DNA of 64,000 nt from CAMCXE01 sp046347475 (GTDB lineage Bacteria; Pseudomonadota; Gammaproteobacteria; Pseudomonadales; Cellvibrionaceae), in the NCBI GenBank assembly GCA_046347475.1, contig JAXMGD010000003.1, positions 671,844 to 735,843 of the forward strand, given 5' to 3'. The notes beneath the pieces were generated by a model. The model ran no database searches. It saw nothing but the letters and a program-made list of their open reading frames with translations, and had not been told where the DNA came from. Positions 1-8,025 of this stretch are shown here, one piece after another (the stretch's first letter is position 1; every line of letters begins with the position of its first letter). The position numbers and the translations under genes are program-made.

Positions 1-260
1 TGGCCACCAAATTAAATAACGCCGCCGATGAAAAAGCCGCGAAAGAAATCAGCGAAGAGCGTAAAAGTCTGGTGGGTTCAGGGGATCGCTCCGAACGCAT
101 TCGCACCTACAACTACCCCCAGGGCCGCGTAACCGACCACCGCATTAATTTAACCCTCTATAAATTAGATGAAATTATGGAAGGCGGCGCCCTGGGTGAT
201 GTGATCGGGCCTTTGGTAAATGAATTTCAGGCGGATCAGTTGGCTTCCCTGGGGGATTAA
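1..260 (+). CDS. prfA: Peptide chain release factor 1, C-terminal end (partial)
   Basis: The reading frame is open from base 3 and ends at 260. It gives the last 85 or so residues of class I release factor RF1, which reads UAA and UAG in the ribosomal A site and triggers peptide release. The recognisable signature is the RF1 C-terminal stretch with RIRTYNYPQGRVTDHR followed by INLTLYKLDEIMEG. The catalytic GGQ loop lies upstream, outside the window. In many gammaproteobacteria prfA is followed by prmC, which methylates the GGQ glutamine. Here the next gene is a yfbR-type nucleotidase 31 bases on, so prmC must lie elsewhere. Confidence 0.95.
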   Translation, partial: ATKLNNAADEKAAKEISEERKSLVGSGDRSERIRTYNYPQGRVTDHRINLTLYKLDEIMEGGALGDVIGPLVNEFQADQLASLGD

Positions 261-291
261 TTTTTCGTTTTATTTATTGAGCGGTGCCGCC

Positions 292-876
292 ATGAAAAGC
301 CATTTTTACGCCTACATCAGTAAATTACGTTGGCTGCGCCGCTGGGGCCTAAAGCGCAACACCGTGACTGAAAATGTGATGGAGCACAGCTGGGAAGTGG
401 CTACCATCGCCCACGCCTTAGCGCTGATTAAAAATCGCTACTTTGGCGGTAATTTAGATGTAAACGCCATAGTGGTAGCCGCCATGTACCACGACTGCAG
501 TGAAGTGATCACCGGCGATTTACCCTCGCCCATTAAATACCACACCCGCGAAATCACCAAAGCCTACAAAGCCATTGAGCGCCAAGCCGAGCAGGAATTA
601 TTAAATTTATTGCCGGAAGACCTGCGCGAGGATTATCGGCCGGTAATCATTGAAGAAAACATCCCCGATGACCAGCGCTTAATTATTAAGGCTGCCGATA
701 CCATCGCGGCCTATATTAAATGCCGCACCGAAGTGGCGGCTGGTAACCGGGAATTTAGCAAAGCCGAAGAAGCGGTCAAAAACCGCCTCAATAATCTTAA
801 TCAGCCTGAGGTGGTGTATTTTATTGACACCTTTGTAGGCAGCTACGCGCTTACTTTGGATGAGTTATTAAATTAG
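292..876 (+). CDS. yfbR: 5'-deoxynucleotidase, YfbR family (HD domain)
   Basis: A 194-residue HD-domain phosphohydrolase matching the YfbR family, which removes the 5'-phosphate of deoxyribonucleoside monophosphates in the cytoplasm. The metal-binding pattern is visible: an early H in VMEHSWEVA, the HD pair in AAMYHDCSEV, and a later D in IIKAADTIAAYIK. The motif TGDLPSPIKY is also typical. The ATG at 292 is chosen because an upstream in-frame start would overlap prfA and add residues unlike the family. It sits 31 bases after prfA on the same strand and may be read through from it. Length is normal for the family. Confidence 0.93.
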   Translation: MKSHFYAYISKLRWLRRWGLKRNTVTENVMEHSWEVATIAHALALIKNRYFGGNLDVNAIVVAAMYHDCSEVITGDLPSPIKYHTREITKAYKAIERQAEQELLNLLPEDLREDYRPVIIEENIPDDQRLIIKAADTIAAYIKCRTEVAAGNREFSKAEEAVKNRLNNLNQPEVVYFIDTFVGSYALTLDELLN

Positions 877-894
877 CTACAAATGCAAATTTTT

Positions 895-1070
895 CCCTCA
901 CCCCAACCCTCTCCCTGAGGGAGAGGGTGCCAAGAGCGCACTTTGCAATTGGCACGAGACAATCCCTTCTCCCTTTGGGAGAGGGCTAGGGTGAGGGAGT
1001 TAAAAGTACAAACTCCCAAAGTTAGCAATCCCCAATCCCCTCTCCCCCAGGGAGAGGGTTAGGGTGAGAG
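895..1070 (+). repeat. Palindromic GGGAGAGGG-type repeats, left cluster
   Basis: Three imperfect palindromes lie at about 895-930, 963-1000 and 1029-1070. Each is built from CCCTCTCCC paired with GGGAGAGGG, and the longer ones continue into TTAGGGTGAGGG or its complement CCCTCACCC. They can fold as strong hairpins. Together with the right cluster at 1474-1590 they bracket the DUF559 gene. Repeats of this general look are scattered in many proteobacterial genomes; that these are mobile is inference. Confidence 0.85.
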
Positions 1071-1081
1071 CGGATTAACAC

Positions 1082-1468
1082 ATGGAAAAGGACGAACATA
1101 TGATCAAAGGAACGCTACCCTACGCAATGATTGAGTTGGCCAAACAATTACGCCAAAACCAAACCGATGCGGAAAAATTAATTTGGTATCTGTTACGCAA
1201 CCGCCACTTGGCCAATGCAAAGTTTCGACGGCAACACATTGTTGCGGGTTGCATTGCAGATTTTTATTGCCACGAACACAAGTTGGTTATTGAACTCGAC
1301 GGCGGCCAGCATTTTACAGAGCACGGAATTCAGAAAGACGCACAGCGTACGGCGCGATTTAATGAATTGGGTATCCAGGTTGTGCGTTTTGATAATCGCC
1401 AAGTACTCACTGAAACCGAAGCGGTATTGCAGACGATTTATGAGAAATTACAGCGCCCTCCCTCATAG
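1082..1468 (+). CDS. DUF559 endonuclease-like protein
   Basis: A 128-residue protein of the DUF559 family, related in fold to Vsr-like PD-(D/E)XK nucleases. The probable metal-binding residues are D60 in GCIADFYC and the E71-x-D73 pair in LVIELDGGQHF. The N-terminal part, with AKQLRQNQTDAEKLIWYLLRNR, is typical of the family. The start at 1082 gives MEKDEH; a second ATG at 1100 (MIKG) is possible. The gene stands alone, flanked on both sides within 15 bases by palindromic repeats, an arrangement suggesting the repeats and the nuclease travel together. No substrate is known, and activity is inferred from the fold only. Confidence 0.88.
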   Translation: MEKDEHMIKGTLPYAMIELAKQLRQNQTDAEKLIWYLLRNRHLANAKFRRQHIVAGCIADFYCHEHKLVIELDGGQHFTEHGIQKDAQRTARFNELGIQVVRFDNRQVLTETEAVLQTIYEKLQRPPS

Positions 1469-1473
1469 TTGCT

Positions 1474-1590
1474 GCCCTCACCCTGGCCGGGCGCCCCCAA
1501 CTCTCTCCCTGAGAGAGCGAGCTTAGAACACTCTCTTAAATTTAGCAGGCCCCAATCCCCTCTCCCTTAGGGAGAGGGTTAGGGTGAGGG
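1474..1590 (+). repeat. Palindromic GGGAGAGGG-type repeats, right cluster
   Basis: Two further copies follow the DUF559 stop codon. One at about 1474-1519 is diverged, with an insertion (GGCCGGGCGCC) between the CCCTCACCCT end and the CTCTCCC arm. One at 1549-1590 is nearly identical to the copy at 1029-1070, sharing CCCCAATCCCCTCTCCC and GGGAGAGGGTTAGGGTGAG. The match of these two outer copies on either side of the gene is the basis for calling the whole of 895-1590 a repeat-bounded cassette. Confidence 0.85.
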
Positions 1591-1752
1591 CTGCTCTTCA
1601 AGTGCGCGAGGATTTAGTTAAAAAGTATTTTAGGGTGTTGAGGTAATCGTGTCCTCAGGCTCTGCGTGGGAGTGCATATTCCTGGCCTCATTGTTTTTTT
1701 GTGCGCCGTATCACGCTGTGTGGAAGATGAATTATTTTTGGAGTGTATGTTT

Positions 1753-2298
1753 ATGAAAACAGCTGATAGCAATGTTTTACTCGCAACCCTAGAACAACGT
1801 TTTTTAAAAAATATGGCCAGGCACCCATCGCTTAAATGGGATGCCCTGCACGCAAAACTAATAGGCAACGAATCTGCCCTCGCTGCGCTCACTAGCATGG
1901 AAGAAACCGGTGGAGAGCCGGATGTAATAGGTTTTGATGCGGCCAGTCAGCAGTATATTTTTTGCGACTGCGCAGCGGAAAGCCCTACAGGGCGGCGCAG
2001 CCTGTGTTATGACCAAGCCGCTTTGGATACGCGCAAAGAAAATAAACCCAAGGGCAGCGCCTGTGCGCTTGCAGCCGAAATGGGCATTGAATTATTAACC
2101 GAAGAGGAGTACCGCACTTTGCAAACCCTCGGCGAATTCGATAAAAAAACCTCCAGCTGGATAACCACGCCTGCATCTGTGCGCAACCTCGGCGGCGCCT
2201 TATTTTGCGACCGCCGTTATGGGCAGGTGTTTACCTACCACAATGGCGCGGAATCCTACTACGCCGCGCGCGGATTTCGCGGTGTGTTGCGGGTTTAA
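1753..2298 (+). CDS. DUF4256 domain protein
   Basis: A protein of about 182 residues matching the DUF4256 family, whose function is unknown. Family hallmarks are the central TGGEPDVIGFD and FCDCAAESPTGRRS segments, and the C-terminal run with GEFDKKTSSWI, LGGALFCDRRYG and YHNGAESYYAARGFRG. The start at 1753 is preferred: GGAG at about 1740-1743 sits nine bases upstream, whereas the ATG at 1747 is too close. The gene is monocistronic, with the repeat cluster upstream and a convergent hydrolase gene 15 bases beyond its stop. No signal peptide or membrane segment is seen, so it is probably cytoplasmic. Confidence 0.85.
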   Translation: MKTADSNVLLATLEQRFLKNMARHPSLKWDALHAKLIGNESALAALTSMEETGGEPDVIGFDAASQQYIFCDCAAESPTGRRSLCYDQAALDTRKENKPKGSACALAAEMGIELLTEEEYRTLQTLGEFDKKTSSWITTPASVRNLGGALFCDRRYGQVFTYHNGAESYYAARGFRGVLRV

Positions 2299-2313
2299 CT
2301 CTATAGCCTAATT

Positions 2314-3339
2314 TTATAAATAACTTTTTATAAATTGCTGCATGTCGGGGACTAGTTTTTTATAGTCGTGGCCTACATTCGGCACCAGCTTAAATTGCGC
2401 ATTGCAGCGCACGCCACTATTTTTGGCAAATTCCTGCATGCTGCTTACCCAAAACTGCGCGCGCAGCACATGGTTGTCACCACCAATATTATCCACATGG
2501 CGTATAGGTGTTGTGTCTTGGTCACCCACAATTAAAAGACTGGGCACAGCGGCGGCGCTCAGCCACCAATCCGGCGAGGGTTGAATATCAAATTTTTGAT
2601 CAACACTGCGGCCCTCCCAGTTTTGCGAATAAGTGCGCCTGCCCATACCTAAAGGCCATTTTAAATTTTTATCCGGAAAGGCAAGCCAAGCCGGTGCACT
2701 ATAGGTCGCTGCGATTACACGTGAGGCGTGGCGAATTAAATATCGATTGGCAAACTGCGCTCCGGCAGAATGGCCAACCAAATAAAATCGACCGTCGTAT
2801 TCTTGGTTGCGGCTTTGAAATTCAGCAATAATTTCATGCAGGTATTCATCGGCAGGCATATCCCGCCCAAATAACCCCCTATAACCGCCATCGCCAGATG
2901 CCTTTTGTGTTACCGCAAAAGCCGCATTATCAAATACCGGCGCCACCAGCGTTAAACCCTGTTCATCAGCAAAATTTATCCAGGGTTCGAGCATTTGCTG
3001 GGCGGCAATAAATTCAGTTTTACGCTCAGAAAACATGCCGTGGGCCAGCACTAGGATTTTAAGTGTGCGAGCAGCATTGCGGCCCTTGTACAGATAATAA
3101 TTACCGTGGGCGGTTTTATTCAGCGCAATTGCGTTACTCGTTTTAGTCTCAGGCGGTTGGTTGGTTTCTTTGTTCTGAGCGGTGGGTTCGCTTGCTGAAT
3201 TATTTTGCCGTGCGTTGAGCTTCGCCGCAGGGTCATCCGCAAAATGCCAACGGCCTTTTTCGTCTTGCCATTTTTTAATCTCGGCCTGGGCTGAGGTGGC
3301 GAGGGCAATAAGGCAGGTTAGTAGTAACAATCTGAGCAT
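2314..3339 (-). CDS. Secreted alpha/beta hydrolase with N-terminal DUF4124
   Basis: A 341-residue protein with a cleavable signal peptide (about residues 1-19, ending AQA). A DUF4124-like segment (EIKKWQDEKGRWHFADDPA) and a low-complexity linker follow, then an alpha/beta hydrolase domain from about residue 70. The nucleophile elbow GHSAG, the acid in LIVGDQDTTP and the histidine in VPNVGHDYKKL complete a plausible Ser-Asp-His triad. It should act in the periplasm as an esterase or carboxylic-ester hydrolase; the substrate is unknown. The gene converges with the DUF4256 gene. The region upstream of it (3340-3747) holds its likely promoter but no other gene. Confidence 0.82.
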   Translation of the reverse strand: MLRLLLLTCLIALATSAQAEIKKWQDEKGRWHFADDPAAKLNARQNNSASEPTAQNKETNQPPETKTSNAIALNKTAHGNYYLYKGRNAARTLKILVLAHGMFSERKTEFIAAQQMLEPWINFADEQGLTLVAPVFDNAAFAVTQKASGDGGYRGLFGRDMPADEYLHEIIAEFQSRNQEYDGRFYLVGHSAGAQFANRYLIRHASRVIAATYSAPAWLAFPDKNLKWPLGMGRRTYSQNWEGRSVDQKFDIQPSPDWWLSAAAVPSLLIVGDQDTTPIRHVDNIGGDNHVLRAQFWVSSMQEFAKNSGVRCNAQFKLVPNVGHDYKKLVPDMQQFIKSYL

Positions 3340-3747
3340 TTTATTATTCCTTTTTGTAGGGGTGATCTAGGTGGCAGTGTGATAGGTTCGCAAACGCTAA
3401 AAATTTTATTCTGTATTATTATTGAGTCAAATGCCATTGCCTAGCTCGTCTCATCCGGGTGGTAATCCACAAAGATTGCCACCCAAACCTGTACTATCGT
3501 AAAGCTGGCAAATTTCTCGCTCTTTGCAACGTCCAATAGTGCGCGCTGCCTTGGCCGAAAGTTGTTGCGTGGCTTCCCTCGCAGGTGTACACCGCCCACT
3601 CAGCTCGACAGGGTGCCGTATACAGAGGCTGTCATATAATGTTGTAGAGTAACTGTAGGCCAACAGTCTGTGTCTAGCTTAGATAGGTGGGGCAGCCTAA
3701 AAACCCGAACACAAATGTCACTGGGATTAACTCCCAAGGAGAGCACA
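3340..3747. other. Intergenic stretch without a supported gene
   Basis: About 400 bases between the divergent hydrolase and the frameshifted protease-like gene. Short open frames exist on both strands, but none has a convincing ribosome-binding site, domain or codon pattern. The sequence should include the hydrolase promoter on the minus strand. Nothing else could be supported. Confidence 0.5.
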
Positions 3748-4640
3748 ATGTGGGTAGATATACCACCAAATCAGAATGTACCTTGCGTAATTTATGTGGC
3801 GGAAAATCATGCGCGTTTACCTTCATCTTCTGAAAAAAACCAACGGATAAAGATCTAAAAATAGGTGTTTGTGTCGATATAAATCAGGAAAAGAATATTC
3901 CAGTTGTTGCTGGTATGAGTGTTTATTTCGCACAAAAGTTTGGCGTTGATTCAAGGATTAAGAATTTTAATGATTTTAAAATTAATATCATTTCTGGTCC
4001 TTCCCATGGGGTTTTGACATCTATTTCTGATGGTAGGACTTATTACTTTAAGGCTGATTCTGGTTATGAAGGAGAGGACAGCTTTGTTGCGATAGTAGAA
4101 GCTGACGGCAAGAAATTAGAGCTGCACTATACCCTGATGGTAGTTAACTTTTCGAAAGCATATGAGTGCGAAAAGGAGAGTTGGGAAATCGGCCTTTTAC
4201 CCAGCGTAAGTGGTGTACAGACTGAACTTTCTGCCAATAACCTAATTAACGGTGCTTATAGCTTATTTAATAGTTTTCAGAGTCTCCCCGGCACCAGCCT
4301 AGGCCAAACCACCGGCACCGGCCCAAATGCCAAAATCACCCTAGACACCGACGCCGCTGGCTACGGCTGGTTTATCGACTCATCGCCACTCAACAGCGAC
4401 GAATTCCTACCCACCGCCGACGCCAATATCTGGCAAGCCAAAGCGGGTAGTGCAGCGGAAGGCAAGATGGATCTGTTCTCGGTGCTGCTGCACGAATACG
4501 GCTACAACCTGGGTTTGGAACATAGCGCCGCCGCCATGCCCGCCACATTAAAACTCGGCGAGCGCCGTTTGTTTACACCCGAAAAGCTGGCCCAGTTGGA
4601 TCGACTGCACATTACCTTTAGCGCCCTGGTGGTGGCCTGA
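3748..4640 (+). pseudogene. Frameshifted Ig-like plus degenerate matrixin-type metalloprotease fragment
   Basis: Translation likely starts at the ATG at 3748 (MWVDIPPNQ), which has an AAGGAG site at 3736-3741. The frame closes at 3858. A homologous-looking continuation opens one base back at an A7 run (3833-3839) and runs to 4640. The joined product has a cadherin/Ig-like segment (ISGPSHGVLTSISDGRTYYF) and a C-terminal module like those ending giant adhesin proteins (LDTDAAGYGWFIDSSPL, GKMDLFSVLLHEYGYNLGLEH). The zinc motif HExxHxxGxxH is broken, with Tyr at the second His. Base composition changes near 4280 from AT-rich to GC-rich, suggesting a recombined fragment. It may be a decayed gene, a sequencing error or a programmed frameshift. 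Confidence 0.6.
3834..3840 (+). promoter_or_regulatory. A AAA AAC heptamer: candidate -1 ribosomal slippery site
   Basis: In the frame starting at 3748 the codons read gaA AAA AAC, the classical X XXY YYZ arrangement for -1 slippage. A one-base backward shift leads directly from the frame that stops at 3858 into the frame that stays open to 4640. No obvious downstream stem-loop was established by eye. A homopolymer mutation would leave the same trace. Confidence 0.4.
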
Positions 4641-4723
4641 ATTACTGCCCTTTGAGCCCAAGCACACTGTAATTCTAAGCGCCTCGATAATTGCGCGGCT
4701 AGTTTCTCTCGATAGTGTGTTCA

Positions 4724-4750
4724 CAAAAAAGGCCTGTAATACAGGCCTTT
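4724..4750. terminator. Bidirectional intrinsic terminator
   Basis: An inverted repeat AAAGGCCTGTA / TACAGGCCTTT, with A residues on the left and T residues on the right, lies between the plus-strand gene ending at 4640 and the minus-strand gene ending at 4770. It can terminate both. Confidence 0.8.
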
Positions 4751-4769
4751 CGCGCGCAAAATTGGTAAT

Positions 4770-5264
4770 TTAAGCCGTTTGTGTTGGCATTCCCACCTGC
4801 GCCACCAACTCCTCGCGAATTTTTTGATTTAACCAAGGCTCAATCACCATAAAACCAAACTCTGGGCTAAAGGGTTGGTATTTTTGATTGCCTGCATAAC
4901 GCACCACTTTGCCGTTTTGAATTTCCGCCACGCCGATAATATCTTCCTCGCTTAAGGCCTTGCCCTGGGCGCGGCCGCGTGCGTCGGTGACCCAGAGATG
5001 GCCGTTTTGTTGTTTTTGCGCTTCGGCCACTAGGCCGGGGCAGTGGGCCACGTGGCGGGCGATGGCCCAGTTTAAAAAGTCGATGTATTGCGGGTTGGTG
5101 GTGAAGGTTTCGGCTTCGCCTTCTTGTTGCGTAAATTCACCAATGAGGGCGTAGCTTTTTAGGCCGTGCTGGCGGGTGGATTCTTCGGGTAATAAAGAGG
5201 CTAAGCGGCGTGAACGGCCTGCGTCGGTGACGGTGTAAACATAAACATCATTGTGATTAGACAT
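4770..5264 (-). CDS. Hypothetical protein downstream of bioHC
   Basis: A 164-residue soluble protein of no family I recognise. It begins MSNHNDVYVYTVTDAGRSR and carries the segments NPQYIDFLNWAIARHV and KVVRYAGNQKYQPFSPEFGFMV. No signal peptide, membrane helix or clear catalytic motif is visible. It lies 45 bases downstream of bioHC on the same strand, where related bacteria often have bioD, but nothing in it resembles dethiobiotin synthetase: no P-loop is seen. It is probably the last gene of the biotin transcript, ending at the terminator at 4724-4750. Its link to biotin is positional only. Confidence 0.7.
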   Translation of the reverse strand: MSNHNDVYVYTVTDAGRSRRLASLLPEESTRQHGLKSYALIGEFTQQEGEAETFTTNPQYIDFLNWAIARHVAHCPGLVAEAQKQQNGHLWVTDARGRAQGKALSEEDIIGVAEIQNGKVVRYAGNQKYQPFSPEFGFMVIEPWLNQKIREELVAQVGMPTQTA

Positions 5265-5309
5265 AGGGACCTGGCATTTAACTGTGGTGAAAGAAGCGTG
5301 ATGAAATAT

Positions 5310-6794
5310 TTAAGCCCGCAAGCATAAGGTCAACACCTCATAGGTGACAAACCAGTTGCGGCCATCCCAGCCGTATTTGCCCATGGCGTCACTAAACGCG
5401 CGCCAGTGGCCTGGGCTCATCAGCCCCTTAAAGCGCTGGGGCTGCTGGTTTTTGGCGCCTATGCCCTTCAGGCCCATCAGCAATTCTCGCAGGCTGGTCG
5501 CCTGAATACTGTGGCTGGCCGCGTGCCAGGTGAGCTGGCTAAACCCCGCTGCTTGGCATTGGGCGAGGATGCTTGCTTGGCTGGGGAAGGGGTTGATGTG
5601 GTGGTAGTGGTCTACCTCGGCCCAGGCGCGGGCCAGCCCCCCGAGGGTGCCGTCCATCAGGGTGTTAAACACCAGCAACCCGCCGGGAGCCAGGCAGCGT
5701 TTGGCTTCGGCTAAAACGCTTGGCAGGTTGCACCACTGCAGGGCCAGGTTGGCGGTAATGGCATCGAAGGCTTGGTTAACAAAGGGCAGTTGTTCGGCAT
5801 CAGCCTGCAGTTTGGCGGCGCCTGCGGGCAGGGTTTGCAGCATGCCCCAGGCTAAATCCAGGTTGGCAACCCATGGGGTTGGTTGGCGGGCCTGCAGCTC
5901 GCGGGCGATAAAACCGGTGCCGCAGCCTAGGTCGAGTATCTGGCTGTGTTGCGGCTGGATGTGGGCCAGCAGTTCGCGGCCCAGGCGCTGTTGCAGCAGG
6001 GCGTATTGGTCGTAATGGGGCGCTGCGCGGCTGAAGGCGCGGGCGATGCTGCGGTTTTGCGCGCGGTCCAGCTCGGCGAGGGCTTGGTTAATAAAGGCTG
6101 CCCCTTCTAGCGGAATCAGATGGCCGCCAGGGATGGTGCGGCTGTGGGGGCACCGGCCTGCGGCCGCGACGGGCACTAGGGCATCCTGCTCGGCAAACAG
6201 GTGGCGCTGGGGTTTATTGAGCCCTGCCAGAATGGCGCTGTTGTCGATCTGCCCCAGCCAGCTGAGCGCTTCGGCCCAGGCGCTTATGTGTAGCGCTGGC
6301 GCGAGGGTTTTTACCTGCGCCAACAGGGCCTTGCGGTTAGGGCTGCCCTGCGCCTGCAGCTGGCTAAAGCGCTGCAGGGTGGCGGCAGGGTCTTGCGCAA
6401 AGCTGCTGTGAAAGCTCGCCAAAACCTCGGCTGCTAGGGCCTCTGGCCAATGGGGGCGGGCGATAAAACTGGGGTTAGCCGCCAGGGTGAGCAGCCCTTT
6501 TACCTTGGGGGAGCTGGCCAATTGGCCCGCGAGCATGCCGCCTAATGACCAGCCGAGCAGTAGGCAACCTTCAGGCAGCAGGGCTTCCAGTTCGCTGAGG
6601 ATGGCGGCTAGGTTGAGGGTTGGCTCGGTATCCAAGGCGGCAAAGCCGGGCAGGTCTATAGCGTAGATGGGCCGACCGCTGGGGTATTGGGCGAGCCAGT
6701 CCTGCCAGATGCGGCTGTTATGGCCCCAGCCGTGCAAAAGCACCAGGGGCAGGCGCCCAGGTTCGGCGCCGCTGCGCAGTAGGGTTAGATCCAC
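5310..6794 (-). CDS. bioHC: Bifunctional BioH-BioC fusion: pimeloyl-ACP methyl ester esterase and malonyl-ACP O-methyltransferase
   Basis: A 494-residue fusion covering both ends of the BioC-BioH pathway to the pimelate moiety of biotin. Residues 1-245 or so are an alpha/beta hydrolase like BioH, with LVLLHGWGHNSRIW, the nucleophile elbow GWSLGG, an acid near FAEQDALVP and the histidine in IPGGHLIPLEG. Residues 248-494 are a SAM methyltransferase like BioC, with IARAFSRAAPHYDQYALLQ, the SAM loop ILDLGCGTGF, and NLALQWCNL. BioC methylates malonyl-ACP so it can enter fatty-acid elongation; BioH later removes the methyl ester. The GTG start at 6794 overlaps the bioF stop by 10 bases, implying translational coupling. 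Such fusions occur in Saccharophagus relatives. Confidence 0.94.
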   Translation of the reverse strand: MDLTLLRSGAEPGRLPLVLLHGWGHNSRIWQDWLAQYPSGRPIYAIDLPGFAALDTEPTLNLAAILSELEALLPEGCLLLGWSLGGMLAGQLASSPKVKGLLTLAANPSFIARPHWPEALAAEVLASFHSSFAQDPAATLQRFSQLQAQGSPNRKALLAQVKTLAPALHISAWAEALSWLGQIDNSAILAGLNKPQRHLFAEQDALVPVAAAGRCPHSRTIPGGHLIPLEGAAFINQALAELDRAQNRSIARAFSRAAPHYDQYALLQQRLGRELLAHIQPQHSQILDLGCGTGFIARELQARQPTPWVANLDLAWGMLQTLPAGAAKLQADAEQLPFVNQAFDAITANLALQWCNLPSVLAEAKRCLAPGGLLVFNTLMDGTLGGLARAWAEVDHYHHINPFPSQASILAQCQAAGFSQLTWHAASHSIQATSLRELLMGLKGIGAKNQQPQRFKGLMSPGHWRAFSDAMGKYGWDGRNWFVTYEVLTLCLRA

Positions 6795-7969
6795 GGGGCC
6801 TCGCTTTGGGCCAGCTCGGCCAGGGTATCGAGCAGGGCCTCAAGCTGCGCCCGGCTGTGGCCTGCGGTGAGGGTGATGCGTAGTCGGGCAGTGCCTTTGG
6901 GTACGGTGGGCGGGCGTATGGCGCCCACCCAAAAACCGCGCTGGGCAAGCCTGTGCTGCCAGCTGAGGGCGCGGGCGTTGTCGCCTAGAATCAGCGGCTG
7001 AATTGCGGTTTGGCTGGGGGCGAGCGGCAGGGCGCGCGCCTTGGCACCGGCCACAAAGTGGTTGATATGCGTGCGCAGGCGCTGCCTGCGCTCCGGCTCC
7101 TGCTGCACCAACTGCAGGGCGGCCGAGGTGGCGGCGGCCAGGGCGGGCGGCAGGGCGGTGGTGTAAATATAGGTGCGGGCAAATTGCACCAGGCAGTCGA
7201 TTAAATCCTCGCTACCGGCAATAAAAGCCCCGGCACAGCCCAGGGCTTTGCCCAGGGTGGCCATGTAAATCGGCACCTGTTCGCCGCTTAAGCCCGCCGA
7301 TTCTGCGCTGCCACCGCCATTGGGGCCGAGCACGCCAAAGCCGTGGGCATCATCCACCAGCAGCCAGGCATTGCGTGCTTGGCTCAGTTGGGCGAGTTCC
7401 AGGAGCGGTGCCCGGTCGCCATCCATGCTGAACACTCCGTCTACGGCAACCAATTTGTAGCGGGCGCTGGAGCGCTCCAGGCGGGCGTCTAGGTCGGTCA
7501 TATCGTTATGTTTAAAGCGCTCGAAGGCGGCGCCGGATAACAGGCCGCCGTCGATCAGGCTAGCGTGGTTTAGGCGGTCTTCAAAAATACCGTCCTGGCG
7601 GCCCAGCAGGGTGGTGATTACGCCTAAGTTGGCGGCATAACCGCTGGAAAACACCAGCGCCCTCGCCCGCCCGGTAAACCCGGCGAGTTCTTCTTCTAAA
7701 GCCTGATGGGGGGCGCTGTGGCCGCACACCAAATGGGAGGCGCCAGAGCCGAAGCCGTATTGGTGCGCCGCCTGGCTGAATGCCTCCTGTAATTTGGGGT
7801 GGGCGGCCAGGCTTAAATAATCGTTGCTGCAAAAATTCACCAACCGCCGCCCACCCTCCACTACCTCCGGGCCTTGGGGGGATTCTAAACACAGGCGGCG
7901 GCGGTAGAGGTGGGCCTCTTTGCGCTCGGCGAGTTTGCTCGCTAGGAAGTGGGCGAGGGAGTCGGTCAT
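6785..7969 (-). CDS. bioF: 8-amino-7-oxononanoate synthase
   Basis: A PLP enzyme of about 394 residues that condenses pimeloyl-ACP (or pimeloyl-CoA) with alanine to make 8-amino-7-oxononanoate, the first committed ring-building step of biotin synthesis. Visible motifs are NFCSNDYLSLAAHP, GSGASHLVCGH, VDDAHGFGVLG and the PLP-lysine segment ATLGKALG. The start at 7969 (MTDSLAHFLASKL) matches the family N-terminus; an upstream in-frame ATG at 7996 would add nine residues and cannot be excluded. It overlaps bioHC by 10 bases. Upstream, three AT-rich genes separate it from bioB, an unusual break in a normally tight operon. Confidence 0.95.
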   Translation of the reverse strand: MTDSLAHFLASKLAERKEAHLYRRRLCLESPQGPEVVEGGRRLVNFCSNDYLSLAAHPKLQEAFSQAAHQYGFGSGASHLVCGHSAPHQALEEELAGFTGRARALVFSSGYAANLGVITTLLGRQDGIFEDRLNHASLIDGGLLSGAAFERFKHNDMTDLDARLERSSARYKLVAVDGVFSMDGDRAPLLELAQLSQARNAWLLVDDAHGFGVLGPNGGGSAESAGLSGEQVPIYMATLGKALGCAGAFIAGSEDLIDCLVQFARTYIYTTALPPALAAATSAALQLVQQEPERRQRLRTHINHFVAGAKARALPLAPSQTAIQPLILGDNARALSWQHRLAQRGFWVGAIRPPTVPKGTARLRITLTAGHSRAQLEALLDTLAELAQSEAPWI

Positions 7970-8025
7970 GGTTTTGTGCCTAATCAGGCGCGCCATGCGC
8001 AAGTGTTCATGCTATTAATCGCCGA

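Noticed and set aside
3451..3663. A 70-residue minus-strand open frame in the gap before the protease-like gene
   Set aside because: No start signal or recognisable motif; unusual Cys/Arg-rich composition suggests non-coding DNA.
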